Shown here in pieces: positions 12,722-25,499 of a stretch of 64,000 bases of DNA. The notes under the pieces are model-generated. The model had not been told where the DNA came from and did not search any database. It saw only the letters and a program-made list of their open reading frames with translations. Each line of letters begins with the position of its first letter. The first letter of the stretch is position 1. Origin of the DNA: Naganishia liquefaciens (taxonomy: Eukaryota; Basidiomycota; Tremellomycetes; Filobasidiales; Filobasidiaceae); the NCBI GenBank assembly GCA_013423385.1, contig BLZA01000032.1, forward strand, positions 496,001 to 560,000. Direction: 5' to 3'. Both the position numbers and the translations under genes were made by a program.

Positions 12722-14568
12722 CTACGGTGCAGCCGAAAGTTTTTCTCGAATGCGACGTATGAGCTCGGGTACGTCAAGGTCGTATTCCTTTTTACCGACT
12801 CTGATTCCGTTGTCGATTCCCCGGATTCCGCAAGTGCTGCGTTGACAGAAGCTGTGAGCAGTTTGGCGATTCAGCACAGAGCCTTATAGCGCGCACGTCC
12901 CTTTTTCTTACTCTACACCTTCAGATCTGCCTCCAATGATCCAATGTTCCATGCCCAGTGCCTCGGTGAGAACGGCGTAATCGTCCATGAACATGCCCTT
13001 TTGTTGAATCTCATAGACAGTTGAACGACCGCGCGCATCTGGAGTCATCCATATTAGGTTGGTCAAGCCATTACCGTGCAAGCTAACGAAAATCTGCCGG
13101 ATGTCTTCATTTAGGACACAAGCCTTCTCCCAGGCTCAAATTGCGTACAGTGGTCCTGCTCAGCTTGGCAATCTGCTCATCCTTGGGATCGGCATCGGTA
13201 AACTCCTCGATATTCACCTCGGCGAGACCCTCCTTCTCCAAGACCTTGAGGCCAGCGATGAGGCTTTCGTGAGCTTCGTCAGTCAGATGCCTATGTGCAG
13301 CTGTTTGACGAGACAAGTAGGTGACAACTGGCTTAGAAGGAGGCTTGGGCGAGATCTTGCCGGCATAGTTGCGGAGGATCCGGTTCTTGAGCGAGCTGAC
13401 CCAGTCTGCCGGACGTTCCAAGTCATCAAATGCTGGGTCCCTGGAACACAAATGAGCTTGATGTCTCGGTGAAGAGATAAAGAGTACAAACATGGGCTTG
13501 CCGAAGCCGACTCCCATGTGCCCGCTCCTCCGATCAGCGATTGTTACTCGGTCGAAGCGATATACCTTCAGACTGTCCGCTCGTGCATTCCAGTCTTCCG
13601 CGAATTCCCAATCAGCTTTGGGACTGTGACGGGTATTAGCATGGTAAAACATATCAACCCAAAATCACGTACAAAGCGCCATGGAAGAAGAAGCTGCTCA
13701 TTCCAGCGTGATCGTATACCAGGTCAGGCGGAGCGTGTCCAAAGATCAACCGTTTGACTTCTGGCAGGCGATCCACCGTCGACTTGCTGCTGCTACCGAG
13801 CAGGGGCTTTTGTGAAGCGGAGCTCGCAATTTGGTCGCGGTCTTCAAGGACCGACGTGTAGGCTGCCCATGTACCCATGAACATCTCGCCGACCAGATGA
13901 TAGACTGAATAGGAAAAGATCAGACATGGCACTTTCGGGCGTAGTACTTTCAGCTCCAACTTCTCGACTTACAGTGACCCAGATCTAGTTGGAGAGCGCG
14001 ATAGGAGATGTTGTTCAGCATTTTGGAAAGCGTGCTTCTTCAGCTTGAGATTCATCGGACTTACAAACTTTATCGTTGAAAAAAATCTGGAAGGAAAAGG
14101 TGAGCTGAGGCTTGCGCTGACATGGATGAGACCTACGGAGGAGCCGTCAACAACCTCTGCGTCATTCACATTGATTCCCAATTCTAGGGCTTCTTTCGGC
14201 GTGATCACACGTGCCACACTGTCGTCCCACCTTGTCTGTTCATCGTACCAGGGTCCATTGGTCACTACGTGTCGAATTTCAGGGAAGGCCCATTTCTTCG
14301 AGGTAACAAAGTACCAGGTGTGGTTCCGCCAATAGGCGTTGTCGAGGACGGTGAATCCTGCCGCATGCGCCATCACCTTGGTCTCAAGCGGACGTCCCTG
14401 ATGTCCATCGAGTGACCTGACATGTCGTGAGTGGCAGAGCGGATCGTTCGGCGTGCAGAGTGCATCCCATCCGATGTAGGTCCAGAGGAGGAATGCTCCT
14501 AGGGCTCCTATGCAGACTCGCAGCATGTTGTGAAATCGCGTGCGATTGCTATGGTTGAGAGACTTCAT
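12722..14568 (-). CDS. GT61-family (DUF563/EOGT-like) glycosyltransferase, copy A
   Basis: GT61 enzymes are Golgi/ER type II membrane glycosyltransferases that add xylose, GlcNAc or similar sugars to glycans; the donor here is unknown. Seen: an N-terminal cytosolic stub MKSLNHSNRTRFHNM, a membrane anchor (about residues 17-32), then lumenal exons with HAAGFTVLDNAYWRNHTWYF, YHLVGEMFMGTWAAYTSVLE, PPDLVYDHAGMSSFF and KVYRFDRVTIADRRSGH. The family signature is VSLHGNGLTNLIWM (about 13.05 kb), followed by GMFMDDYAVLTEALGMEHW. The Cys-containing end is CQRSTCGIRGIDNGIR, with stop at 12722-12724. About seven small introns are inferred. It is a tandem paralogue of the next gene, same strand. The family call is firm; substrate is not inferable. 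Confidence 0.88.
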
Positions 14569-16062
14569 GGTGTCGTGAATGACTCCGCGCCGAAGTGACT
14601 GGACGGTGCGGCTTCTCGTTCAGATTGCCTTGAACGACGGTCACCACGACGATCCTGCCATCAAGAGAGCGAGTGATATGTCCCTGCATCACAACACTCT
14701 GTCGAGAAGCCGCGAATGAGGCACACCGGGCGGATGGCGACGTGGCAATTTGCGCCCGTACGAGATGCCGGTACGAACAACAATAGACCGCCTTGGGCGT
14801 TTCAGCCGCGAAGGCACTTCCATCTGCACGAGGAAGCCGGCTGGAAATCGGAAGAATTCTGCATTGTATACATTATTGCCGAAGTCATTCGATGATCGAT
14901 TGAGCCATCGAATGAGCATCATACTCGGCGAGATGGCGGATCGTTGGGGTGTGCAACGTGCTTCTCGGGTGCCCGAGTTCTCTCGCTGATATCCTCGAAG
15001 ATTGTTTGAGATCGGCAAAGCAACTTGCGCTGGAAAGACTATCTGGATGAGCTGCTGGATGCTGGAAGTAAATAGAGACGCACAGATACCAACTCCGGAG
15101 CACGGTTTGCTGTGCGATTCTGTGCCCGTGACGTGACGAGTGAAAAGAAGGTGTTACGTTGTTGTATAGAACGGACGCAGAAATGTGGCGCGGTAGGAAT
15201 ATTCGACGCATGACATTAATGGAATACATGAGATGAACGTAAACAGCTACCGCATGTCTCAGCGTGACTCAGCAGCTGGAAGAACTGCTGGAAGTGATCA
15301 CCAAGCTGGAGTGTATTATAAGTAAGCTGTACACGCTGGTTACACTCGGGAGCCGAAGATTTCTGAGCGGGAGCCGAAACAGCTGCGAAATCAAGTGAGT
15401 CGACGTGGTAATCACTTGCTAGTCCGCTTTTCGGTCGCACAGCTTCGGCGGTCGCTCGCGCCGCTCAAAGGTTTCACGAGCTGTTTCACGACTACAAGAT
15501 TCTGCTTGCATGCTGTCAGCGGCGCTTCGGGCGGCGGGAAGCGGTGATTAGCTTGGTCAGCAGCTGTTGAAGCTCCTGAGCTCGCTGTCGAGAGGCTCGA
15601 TGCTTCTCAAAACAGCTCGAGACATTGAAGTTGCTGCCATATTCGATGTGGCGAACAGCTCTGCATCATTAAAGTATTGAGAAGCAGAGGAACAGAGCGC
15701 GAGCGGACATCGTTATCTGCAAGCGCTACCTCAGGCGCTATTTTCCTGTGGACAGTCTCTTGAAAGTTTTCAGGAAACATTTTGAGCTTACGGGCATCTT
15801 TGCCCCCTCCCCTTCATGCTCCCCCCCCTTCCGCCCCCCCCCCCCGTTCGTCGGTGATGGCATGTCTATGAAGTCGGATACAACAGGCGATGATGTAATG
15901 TACAGTGCTGAGCGAAAGCTTGTGGAATTAAACGTCTACTGGAATTACTACTCAGAAGGATTCTCGGATGAGCAGGATTGAAGTAAAGTTTGGGGAACCA
16001 GATCCTGTAGAAGTTCGAGAATTCCAGGCGTGAGCTATTCCGCCTCGCCAACGATGACCTCA
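14569..16062. other. Intergenic between the two GT61 copies
   Basis: 1.5 kb separating the tandem genes, holding the promoter of copy A and the 3' UTR of copy B. It contains a C-rich low-complexity tract (15803-15845). AGCTG/CAGCTG words are frequent between about 15.24 and 15.62 kb. Short ORFs here have no recognisable features. Confidence 0.4.
15803..15845. repeat. C-rich low-complexity tract
   Basis: A run of C with a few T/G interruptions, ending in about 12 uninterrupted C. It lies upstream of GT61 copy A, between the tandem paralogues. Confidence 0.8.
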
Positions 16063-18086
16063 TTATTGATCCTGTACGAAAGGGAGACGACGATTGTGCA
16101 AACGAGAATGTCCTATGCCGTGTTTGGTACCGTGTGCAGCGAATTGCAAAGATTGCTTCTCGCCGTTCTGGTCAGCATTATGGCCTGCGCTAATGATGGG
16201 CTCGAGAGTGACGCCTGTCGGCTTTGGTCTTGCTATTAGCAGTCGTTCGCGAATGCGGCGCATGAGCTCGGGCACGTTCGCTGTGTAGTCCTTTGCGCCG
16301 CCTCGAATCCCGTCGTCAACGCCACGTTTGCCGCAAGTCGAACGCTGACAATACCTAGAAGGTGGCACAACAAATGAGTCACTTGCTTCATTTCGTATCA
16401 CTCCGGAAACAGCTGATTTGAGCCTAGGCCCATTCCTGGAGTCAAATCGAGCACATATCACGAGCGGCCGCTCACGTCGAATTCTATTCGGTTACTCACT
16501 CTAGGTTGCTCCTACCCCCGATGATCCAGTGTTCCATGCCGAGGGCTTCAGAAAGCACGGCATAGTCATCCAGAAACATGCCCTTTTGCTGGATCTCGAA
16601 CACGGTTGAACGTCCATGCGCATCCAGCGTCATCCATAGCAGATTGGTCAATCCATTGCCGTGCAATCCGACCAGAATCTACAGGCGCAACTTTTAGTGA
16701 AACCGTTTTTCATGCCTTTCCCTCTACACACAGTTGTCCTGCTCAGCTTGGCAACCTGTTCATCTTTTGGATCGGCATCGGTAAACTCCTCAACATGGAC
16801 TTCCGCAATATCCTCTTCCTTCAATGTAGCCAATCCATCGATGAGGGCTTGATGGACTTCGTCTCGCAATCGGCGGTGCGCTGCCGTCTGACGCGAGAGA
16901 TACGTGATGACCGGCTTGGCGTCGGGATTCGCATGCGCTGGATCGTCAAGCGATACGGGACCGGTATACGATTCCAATACGCGCTGTTTGAGGTCGCTAA
17001 GCCAATTCTGGGGGACGGGCGTCTCGAAAGCCTTGTCCATCGGTTTACTGATCCCCCCGCCGGCGTGACCGCATTTGCGATCAGCGATGATGACCCGCTC
17101 GAAGCGGTAGAGCTTGCCTGTGTCTGCTCGGGCTTGCCATTCGGCCTGAAACTCCCATTTGGCGTTCGGACTGTCATTCGAGTGAGCATGATGTGATTCG
17201 CACGTATCTTAGAAACCCACAAGAACCGCTTGAGAAAGAACTTGTTCAGACCAGCGTGGTCAAACACAGTATCGGGCTTGACATGCGCAAACACCAGTCC
17301 AGTGATTTCCGGGAGCTTGTCGAGCACGGAATCCGATTCGATATCGACCATCGACGTAAACATGCGCCAGGCTCCCAAGAACATTTCGCCAGTGAGGTGA
17401 TAGAAATGGTCCAGATCTGTAACGAGCAAGAGGTGAGCTATGAAACGAGAAGACCCGTTTTGGTCTTACAAATTCGGTCATTGAATATCAACTGCGCGAG
17501 ACCTATCAGATGGATACTTCACTCCTCCAACCACTAGACTCACCGACGTTCCGTCGTTGTCTTCGGCGTTGTCTATGTCCAGTCCAGCATCATGAGCTTC
17601 CTTCTTGCTCAGCACCCGTACAACGCTGTCGTCCGTGAAGACTTTCTCCTTATGGTCAGGTGCGTTGCTGACAACGAGCGACATCGAGGGGAAAGACCAC
17701 GGTTTGGCGGTGATCAAGTACCAAGTGTCGTTGCGCCAATACGCATTCTCGATGACACTGAACCCAGGAGCATGTGCGGCAAATCTTGTGTCGCCATAAG
17801 GGCGGAATGGTTTGACAACGGAGACTGCGTTGTTAAGTGCAGGTTCGAAACCATGAATCTCCTCTTCCTTCTCTACCAGACCCCTTTCAGCGTCGTAGAC
17901 ATTCAGCGTAGAATCCTCAATCCAATTCTTGTCGAATTGCGGAGCGAGGGCGACTTTGCATTCCGGATCATCCGCCGGACAAGTCGGGATCAAGCTGAAG
18001 ACGGTCCACACAAAAATTGCGAGGGTTGTTCCGGCAAGAATGCGAATTACGGCGGCGAAGCGGCGTCTGTCATGTAGCGATTTCAT
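16063..18086 (-). CDS. GT61-family (DUF563/EOGT-like) glycosyltransferase, copy B
   Basis: Paralogue of copy A with the same domain order. It has the N-terminal MKSLHDRRRFAAVIRILAG and a membrane anchor (AIFVWTVFSLI), then lumenal HAPGFSVIENAYWRNDTWYL, TGEMFLGAWRMFTSMVD, KPDTVFDHAGLNKFFLKRF and KLYRFERVIIADRKCGHAGG. The active-region signature is GLHGNGLTNLLWM (about 16.65 kb), followed by GMFLDDYAVLSEALGMEHW and YCQRSTCGKRGVDDGIRGG. Compared with copy A it carries an extra stem stretch after the anchor (about 45 residues) and a longer C-terminal tail, with stop at 16063. The exon carrying HGNGLTN is almost identical between copies at the protein level, so the duplication is real. It is divergent from EXO84. 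Substrate unknown. Confidence 0.87.
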
Positions 18087-18865
18087 GGAGAGGACCAGGT
18101 GATAGATAATTTGTAGTGGGGAGAATTGAGGGATGGTCAGAGTCGGAGCCCGTCTTGGAAGAAATCCGAAGAATAATAGTCATGCATATAAGGAGAGGCA
18201 GTGCGAGACGAGTGATGACAATCGATGAGCCAAAGGATCCTATCGGGAGAAGGTATTGCCCTCCTTCGATCAATCACTGCATAGGCAATTATCCGGTTCT
18301 CCATCAATCTTCCATCAATCATCAATGTCCACCGTCTTTTTGGAGACGAGGCCTAGATGATCGCTTGATTCGAGCTGGCAACCGTTCCCGCTTGGTATGA
18401 TGGGGCAACCCTGAGAACCAAGGCCTCACGTTGCGAGAAGCTTGATCTGGCCAGAGGGATCTTGAGGGGCATCGGGAAATTCGTTTCATCAATCTTGACA
18501 GGGCGGTCCACCTCTCGGCATGGTCGGGCAATCTCGGCTTGCTATCGAATGATCAGCCGTTGCAACGTCACTTTGGGATTCTGCGGCGCTTCAGCATTCA
18601 ATCCGACGCGGCGTCTGCTGCTCTGCAGGCTCAACTTGTGGGGAATAGCTATCGCTGAGAGATCTTAAAACAGAATCGACAAGGAGCGAAGAAAGCATTC
18701 GCGGAAGCAAAGCTTGAGACGTGACATGTATTCGTCACCGGCCGTCAACCGCGCCGCGACGTCCATCTCAGTTGGCTATCTCAGCACGAGCTATCCCGCT
18801 GGTTGAAGCCGCCGTTTGCGGTGGCGTACTTCTCGGCTCTCACCCGATTGCTCACGAGTTTCGCA
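18087..18865. promoter_or_regulatory. Divergent intergenic region GT61-B / EXO84
   Basis: About 780 bases between divergent start codons. Short ORFs on both strands show no motif. An in-frame upstream ATG at 18803 would add 21 residues to EXO84; I prefer the 18866 start, which begins MSSLRTRRAS like relatives. Confidence 0.4.
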
Positions 18866-21776
18866 ATGTCATCCCTCAGGACACGTCGCGCATCCCAATT
18901 TCCGCACCAGCAATCCGCCGCCGCTGCCACAGCAGGACTGCCGGAAATACCTGAAGTCCGCGTTCATCACATCCCCTCGAGCTCCTTGAATCCCTCGGCA
19001 ATCCCGGGCTACGCGTCAAAGCCTGCTGGTGCCAAGCGGACACCAACGTATGTGAGGAGATCAGACGCGGTCAAGGAGAAGGAGGAGAAGGATAAGCGGC
19101 GGATGAGCAGAGTCGGGGAGAAAATCAAGAAGAGGCTGTCGCTGCGGTGAGTCGCTAAGATTCTGTTGATTCTGGATCGATCGTTCGACAGCATATTCCA
19201 CTACGTTTCTGCCCCTTCGATAATCCTATGATTGCGAAGTGGACCAGAACTTCCTTGCTTACGATTACAATGCGCCTCCAGGTACCAGGATCCTCTTCCT
19301 TCGATCGACACCCCTCCAGTCCCTTCCAGCGGCTCTTCGGCATTCGCGACACCTCAAAGCAAGGTTACACCTCAATTCGCTCAAAATGACATTGTACCAA
19401 CATCATACACCAATAGTCTCGTTCCACCCACCTCGAATCTCGCCGGAATCGACGCGCTCAACAATAAATTCGCATCATACAGTATTGGACCCGGCGCAGA
19501 AGGCCGGAAGGGTTCATCTGCCTATGCGCGAAGGACATCACGTTTCGATGCAGGGCCTTCTTTCTCGCGTGGAGCATCGGCCACGAACGCATTCAGCGGT
19601 ATTGAGGAGGACGATGATGAAGCTGATGCGGCGGTCATACAACCAGGCAGACAGGGTGGTCAGCGGTGGGATTTAGAGGGCCTCAAAGATCAACACGTGG
19701 ACCTGAACACATGTGAGTGTCTCTGTTGAGCAATTTCTCCCTGGTCGTTGATATGCTGGACAGACATCAAAGATATGCTGGAAGGGGCGGAAGACGACGA
19801 GGTCGAAGACTTTACGCAGGCCTTGCGGAGACGAAAGGCTGAAAATGCAGAAGAGGTAGGCATTGTCGATCAGTTGAGATGACTGGACCTAATGAGTGTC
19901 ATTACAGCTCAAACGCAACGTATTCCAAAAGTTAGCCTATCGCTTGCGCGTGATGTTCGCTTCTAACAGTTCTCCAAAAGCTACGGCGAATTTGTTACCG
20001 TTTCGAAAGAGATTTCTAGTCTTGAAAACGAGATGCTCGAACTCAGAGACCTCATCAGCGAATGGAAGACAGTCCCGGAGCTATTGAACAACGGCGTCGA
20101 TCCAACGGCGGACGTAATAGCCACAACATCCGCCAGTGGAATGAACAATCGTACGTTTCCCTAACTGATATTCCGTCCCAGCTGACGCCCTCCAGTCGAA
20201 CGCCGCAGGACGGTCCGTGACTCCATTCTCGACTTGCAAAACATGTATCGCGCTCAGCTTCAATCACTTTGGACGGAAATCTCCGGATCCCAGAAATACC
20301 TTCCCATCACGCCAGGTCGACATCTCGTCTGCGAGGCATCGAATTTCATAGAGTTGAATCCCGCGACCTACAAGACGAAACAACTTGTCGAGTTATTCTT
20401 ACTTAATGATTTGATGTTGACTGCCGTGCGAAAGCGTAAGCGCAGTGTAGGAGAACTTTCTATGGGCGTCGGGCGGCGTGGTGCAGCGGGCGGAGATGCT
20501 CTAGATCGGGGCCACTTGGTGGCGGAGCGATGCTTTACGCTGAGCGAGATTACCGTGGCCGATGTCAAAGATAGCGGCGGTAAGTGATAAGAATTCCTAT
20601 AACTCTCGATCTGATTTTGCTTCCAGATCTCACAAACGCCATCAAGGTCAAACGCGGCAAGGAGACCTATCTCTACCGTACAAATCATGCAGAGGACAAG
20701 CGCGCGCTCTTGATGGCTTTCCGTCAAGTCGCGGAGGAGCTTCGAGAAAAGAAGCGTGAACAAACAGAACGCGAGCAGGATAGACGGAAGAGCATGTGGA
20801 CAGGCGAGGTACGTTCAACACAAGGAGGAATGTTCATCAGCTGACGTCGATATAGGTCGCCATCTCAAAGCAGAATGTGCCCCGGATGCCACGTATACCT
20901 GCAGCATTGGCGGCCGCAGACGGTATGCCAACAGACAGCTCGTCCATCGACTCGTTTGAGGATGATCTGACAATGGCGATCGCGCTCAAGGATTGGGATC
21001 AATCGGTAGAGCTCGTCCTGAAGGGTAAGTCTTCGTTACCCGCCAACGCCCCTGCTCATGACTTGTTCAGCCCGCGGATACCTGTCGAGCGCAGTAGCCA
21101 GATCTCTCCCGGATCCTACCATCGCTGCCCGCCTCTCGGCGTTGACGCGCGACCTGGTCGACCAGATAGCGTATGACCTGTCGGATCAAGACATTCGTCG
21201 TTCAGAAGTTGTCAGCCTCAGTGCATATCTTGCACGTCTAGAAGAATCTCAAGCTGCCAGTAACGCGTTCTTGAGAGCCCGAAAGGAGTTGCTTGGTAAG
21301 CGCACGAGAATGATCGGGTACCACGGGGACGTTCCGGCGTACATCAGCGAACTGGCCATCGTCACATTCACCATTCTCAGGCATACTAGTGACTGGTATC
21401 TAGCTGCATTCCCGGCCAACGCGCTCGTGTCCGGTACGTTGCATATCCGCACTGAATATCATTTTGCTGATCGCCCCATCCAGGCTTCATCGAATGGTGC
21501 CAAGCGCAGATCATTCAATTTGCGGAAAGCTTCCGCCGACAAGTCTATGGCCCGGCTGAAGACCCAATCGTCATTCACGATTCGCTCACCGTCGTCGCGT
21601 TTCACAATCGAAAATTGATGCGCGAGGTCGGGCTGGATTTCACGTTCATGATGTCCACGCTGTTGCAGCCGAATTTCGCAGATTCGGATGTACAGCCGAA
21701 TCCTATCATTCAGGACTCCGCCGGACCAAGGTCGGCGAAAAAACAGGATGCGCATCGCCGTATGGAGGGTGAATGA
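18866..21776 (+). CDS. EXO84: Exocyst complex component EXO84
   Basis: Subunit of the octameric exocyst that tethers secretory vesicles to the plasma membrane at growth sites. Seen: a basic, Ser/Pro-rich N-terminus (MSSLRTRRASQFPHQQ), a charged motif KEKEEKDKRRMSRVGEKIKK, a low-complexity linker, and the Vps51/Exo84 coiled-coil segment (YGEFVTVSKEISSLENEMLE, LRDLISEWKTVPELL). A PH-like domain follows (GRHLVCEASNFIELN, QLVELFLLNDLMLTAVRKRK, TYLYRTNHAEDKRALLMAFR), then the C-terminal helical domain (DWDQSVELVLKARGYLSSAV, LSAYLARLEESQAASNAFL, LTVVAFHNRKLMREVGLDF). About nine small introns; stop TGA at 21774-21776. Its usual place is the cytosol and bud or hyphal tip. Intact as far as read. Confidence 0.93.
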
Positions 21777-22095
21777 CTTGACTAATCGTGTTGTATTTTT
21801 CGATAATGGCCCTCGGTTCGCCATGTGCCATTTGAATCGTTTAACTGGAGATATGGAGACAATGTCTTGCAGGACGAGTCCCGGCGCTTCGATCTGAAAA
21901 TCGTGGTCTGTATAAACTTCCTGTTCCCGCTACAATGTGCTCCCGCATGTGTCGAAGTCATGTTATAGGACGACATGGCATTCATCACAATGAGATGATG
22001 GACCGGTCCGCAGAGAGTACAACTAGCAAAAATCAACGTGGAACTAGACACCTATTCTGAAGTCAGTCAGAATGGAAAAAGAGCACAGTCCGCTT

Positions 22096-22834
22096 CTAAG
22101 GCGCAGCCGCGGTCCACTCTTTGGGCTTGAACCGGGATGTCATGAACTGAGCCCGCACTGGCTCTGGTTCACGCCAAACGAGCAATGACGCTATAACAAG
22201 CAATATTCGTTCGGAGAGAGGACTACTACAGCACGTCTACGCAACGGATGGTCCATCTCTCTTATTCACCATCCTCGCGCGCTTAGCCAATGGCTGGTCT
22301 TCCATAGCATTTCCATCAGACCATTGCCACCACCGCCTGATGACTCAGCCCGCGTTCGAGTCCAGGTTGTCATTCATGACACGGGAGGTCCTTGCCGTTA
22401 CGAGAGCCGGCAGCATAGCTGCTTCGGAAGGCGTCTCTTTCTCGGCGGCTCGAGGGGCGAAACTCCGCCTATTCTGGTCGAGTTGTGGCAGGAACTCGGA
22501 CGCATTGCCTGGAGATCGTGCGCAAGCAGACGTGAATTTCAGTGGTGACATGAGCTCTGGTCACTTACACGGACAAGTGAATGCTGCAGCAGAGGACTGT
22601 TCCGGTATGGCCACAGGTCCTTCATCGACTTCAAAGTAGGTGCACAGCTGCGAACCATAACTGAGATGAAAGCCGGGTCCGAATAAGTGAACCGCAAGGG
22701 GAGTTTGACGTCTGAAGTTGTGACGAGCGTTCTAGAAATGAATTTTCCCTATCGCATTTTTCGGTGACAAGCGTCGCAACAGGATCTACGCGCCCGTCCG
22801 AGCTGCTTATATGTCCTCCGATGTCCTCGCTCAA
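22096..22834 (-). CDS. Weak candidate small gene, unknown function
   Basis: Not recognised. On the minus strand, plausible exon pieces follow one another. One begins MSEDIGGHISSSDGRVDP (22834). Another carries TYFEVDEGPVAIPEQSSAAA before a good GTAAGT donor (about 22.58 kb). Another carries NASEFLPQLDQNRRSFAPR (about 22.5 kb). A last piece ends LLVWREPEPVRAQF, then MTSRFKPKEWTAAAP, with stop at 22096-22098. I could not join all pieces in one frame with certainty, and no domain is visible. It may be a short orphan gene, a decayed gene, or chance ORFs. Confidence 0.22.
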
Positions 22835-23500
22835 GCTTTTGCTTCAATGGCACATCTCTTTTCTCTCCTGATAGATCGGACGCAGCATGCTTACCTCTTC
22901 GGCCATGTCCCAGCAATCAGAGGAAACGATTGACTGTCCACGAGTCCGATATCCCGCGGAATTCAGAAGTTGACGTGGGCGAAAAAAGCAAAAATGATCA
23001 AAGATAGTCTGAGTTCTTTGTCCCTCAAGACAGCAGTGGATCTGAAACGGGGTCCCCGAGAAAGTCGCGGTCCCTCGCTCTGGCTTGTGCGCCTTGCTAG
23101 CTACATTGCCCCCTTTGAGTCATTGCTCCTTGATCGTCGGCTTCCACGGTGCTCTCACGCGGGATTATAGCCATTTCTAGCTATTTTCCGGGCGCTTGAG
23201 GCTGCATGGGCTGGATAGGTGATTGACGGTAGGAGTACAGGATCGTCGGTCAACTCACAGGGCTGACCAAGCTTGGCCGCTTACAGCAAATGGTCTAAGA
23301 TTACCAAGTATATCTAGTCAGGATCGACAGTTGCTGGACCTCCCCCCTCCTCTCGACTTTGGTCCTGCTTTCCACGTCCGCCAAATCGATTGCAACGGCA
23401 TTGAAAACCTGACTAACACCTTCGCGTTTCGCGAATAAGATTCGCTACATCCAATAAATCCACAAAGAGTGCAGACGACGGCAGGAGGCGTCTTGAGAAC

Positions 23501-25399
23501 ATGCAGTCTCTTATAGTCGACAACTCCCTCGAGCAGATAGCAGTGTTGTATCTCGCCCAGAAAAAGGCTCTCAGTCTTGGGCCCTTCATTGTAGCTTTGG
23601 TAAGTCCTGAAGCTCCCTGCAATGTTATGTCGCTGAGCTTTCATCAATGGGAAGTTTCTTGATGCATTCTTCCTGTAAGTTGCGGTCTCCCTGCTTGGGA
23701 CGTGATTGACGTGACCTCCATGCTAACGCTGCGCGCCTCGTGTGGCGCAGCGGTCTTTTCCTCATGCAAGTCGGCTCATACGTCTCGGCTCTCTCTCCTC
23801 AAAAGGGCGGACGAATTGAAAAAGGACTTGTGCTTGGTTTAGTCGCTCTGAATATGTGGGTATCTTGCTTCCTAGGAAGGTCTCAGAGCTGATTATCGCA
23901 CAGAGCATCTTCCGCTTTGACCGTTGCGTGGGTATATCATCTCTTTGTCACACGATACGGTACCTGGGCACAGTTTCTGGACATCAAAACGGTAATCGAG
24001 GATCTATGCTGTCCGAGTTATCTTAGTACTAACGATGAGGAAGCTGTTTTGGTTTTACATCATCAATGGGTTGGGAACTGCACTGGTTCAATTATTCTTC
24101 GTCAAAAGAGGTAAGGAACCGATACAAACAGAAACGCATTACCGAGGGATTTGGTCTGTTTCATTTACGTCCATCTTGCCTTAGTTTTCGAGGTAAGCAG
24201 TACAGGAGATATTGCAAAGAACGAATTGTGCCTTGATCAAGGAAATCGCCAGTTGACCCGAAGACATCCTCGGCGGACATCTCCTTTGATTGCCATTCTT
24301 TTAATCATGATTGCTGCCTCATTCGCTTGTGCCGTCGTAATCAAAGTTCGTGGAGACTCACTGGGTGAGTCCACGCTTGAGAACCGTGACACTGCATGGC
24401 TGGAACTCGATCTGAGGCTCTTTCGTCCACGTAGGAGCGCTCGCTAGCGCTGAAGACCGGATCTTGCTTATCACCGGGACTGTGTGGTCGTCCTGCCTCA
24501 TGGCCTGCGATCTTTCCATCACTGGAACCAGTAAGCTGAAAGTCAAAAGGCAACAATCAGATCGATCAGAGACTGACGCGCACAGCTAGTCCTTGCGATA
24601 CTTGTCAAGAAGAAAACCGGCTGGAAGGTATGTGTCGCGCGCATGACTGGAATTATTACACGATGGGACTGAATGCACTTGCTCGGCAGACAACTGACAA
24701 AATCGTATCTCGACTGATTTGGTTTACAATGCGTAGGTGCATGTCACAACTCTCGTGGTGCTTTTGGTAAGCTGTATGATTTCGATTGTTCATAATAATA
24801 GAATCGCAACTCCCACCTACTGGTCCGTAATCCGCATTATGGGCTCAAGGCAAAGCCGATGACCCGCCCTCGTTCTTATTGCGTTTTTTCAGTCTTTGCG
24901 GTCTGTTTCCTCTGTGAATACCAGTTGATTACGCCTACAAAGCCTTATGTCGCTGTTCCTTTGTAGGTCCTTGTGTGACAGATTGTCAACATCGAATTGC
25001 GCTTCATTGATCCGATGATCAAATTGCACTTGAATGAATCTGCTCGCGCCTCTCCTCTCGATGGTATCATGATAGTATCATGTGAGTCTAAGCTTCACAC
25101 GATACAATGTATGGGCTCACGCACAGATCTCATGAAGGCTTCAAGGCAAAATCTATGCATTTTCGCTCCTGCATGCCTTGAATTCTCGTACAAGCGCGAA
25201 GGCAATCCCGCCAGAAAGGCCAACTGCAGTGCGGACCGAGTCTCAAGACAGGTTCTCGAACAATGTTGTCAATCCGTTCAGGAAGGTGCATACCGAAGTG
25301 ATTTGGGATCCCAGACAAGCTGATCACATGCCCAACAGTCGAAAAACGGCATGTCACCAGACGGTCGCAGCCCGCTATTCCCGCACTCCAACTGTATAA
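23501..25399 (+). CDS. Multi-pass membrane protein, DUF6534-like
   Basis: Resembles the DUF6534 family, seven-helix membrane proteins abundant in basidiomycetes and of unknown function. Seen in order across several small exons: MQSLIVDNSLEQIAVLYLAQ leading to helix 1 (LGPFIVAL); QVGSYVSALSPQKGGRIEKG and helix VLGLVALN; SSALTVAWVYHLFVTRYGTW; KLFWFYIINGLGTALVQLFF; SPLIAILLIMIAASFACAVV; RILLITGTVWSSCLMACDLS followed by LVLAILVKKKTGWKTTDKIV, which matches the family's RTGF-x-TD-x-LI pattern. Later come VHVTTLVVLLVS and a polar tail (NVVNPFRKVHTEVIWDP, ending YSRTPTV). Exon joins after about 24.1 kb and between 24.8 and 25.15 kb are uncertain. Probably a plasma or endomembrane protein. Confidence 0.65.
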
Positions 25400-25499
25400 C
25401 TATCACTACTGACACATACGTTCACGTGAGCTCCTAGAACCTGCGTGAAAACATACGGCCTGACGCATGCGCTCTTCATAGAATGACAAGAAGGACAAT

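Noticed and set aside
15748-15981. Plus ORF running through the C-rich tract
   Set aside because: The open frame arises from the poly-C (proline) run; no start context, splice joins or motif.
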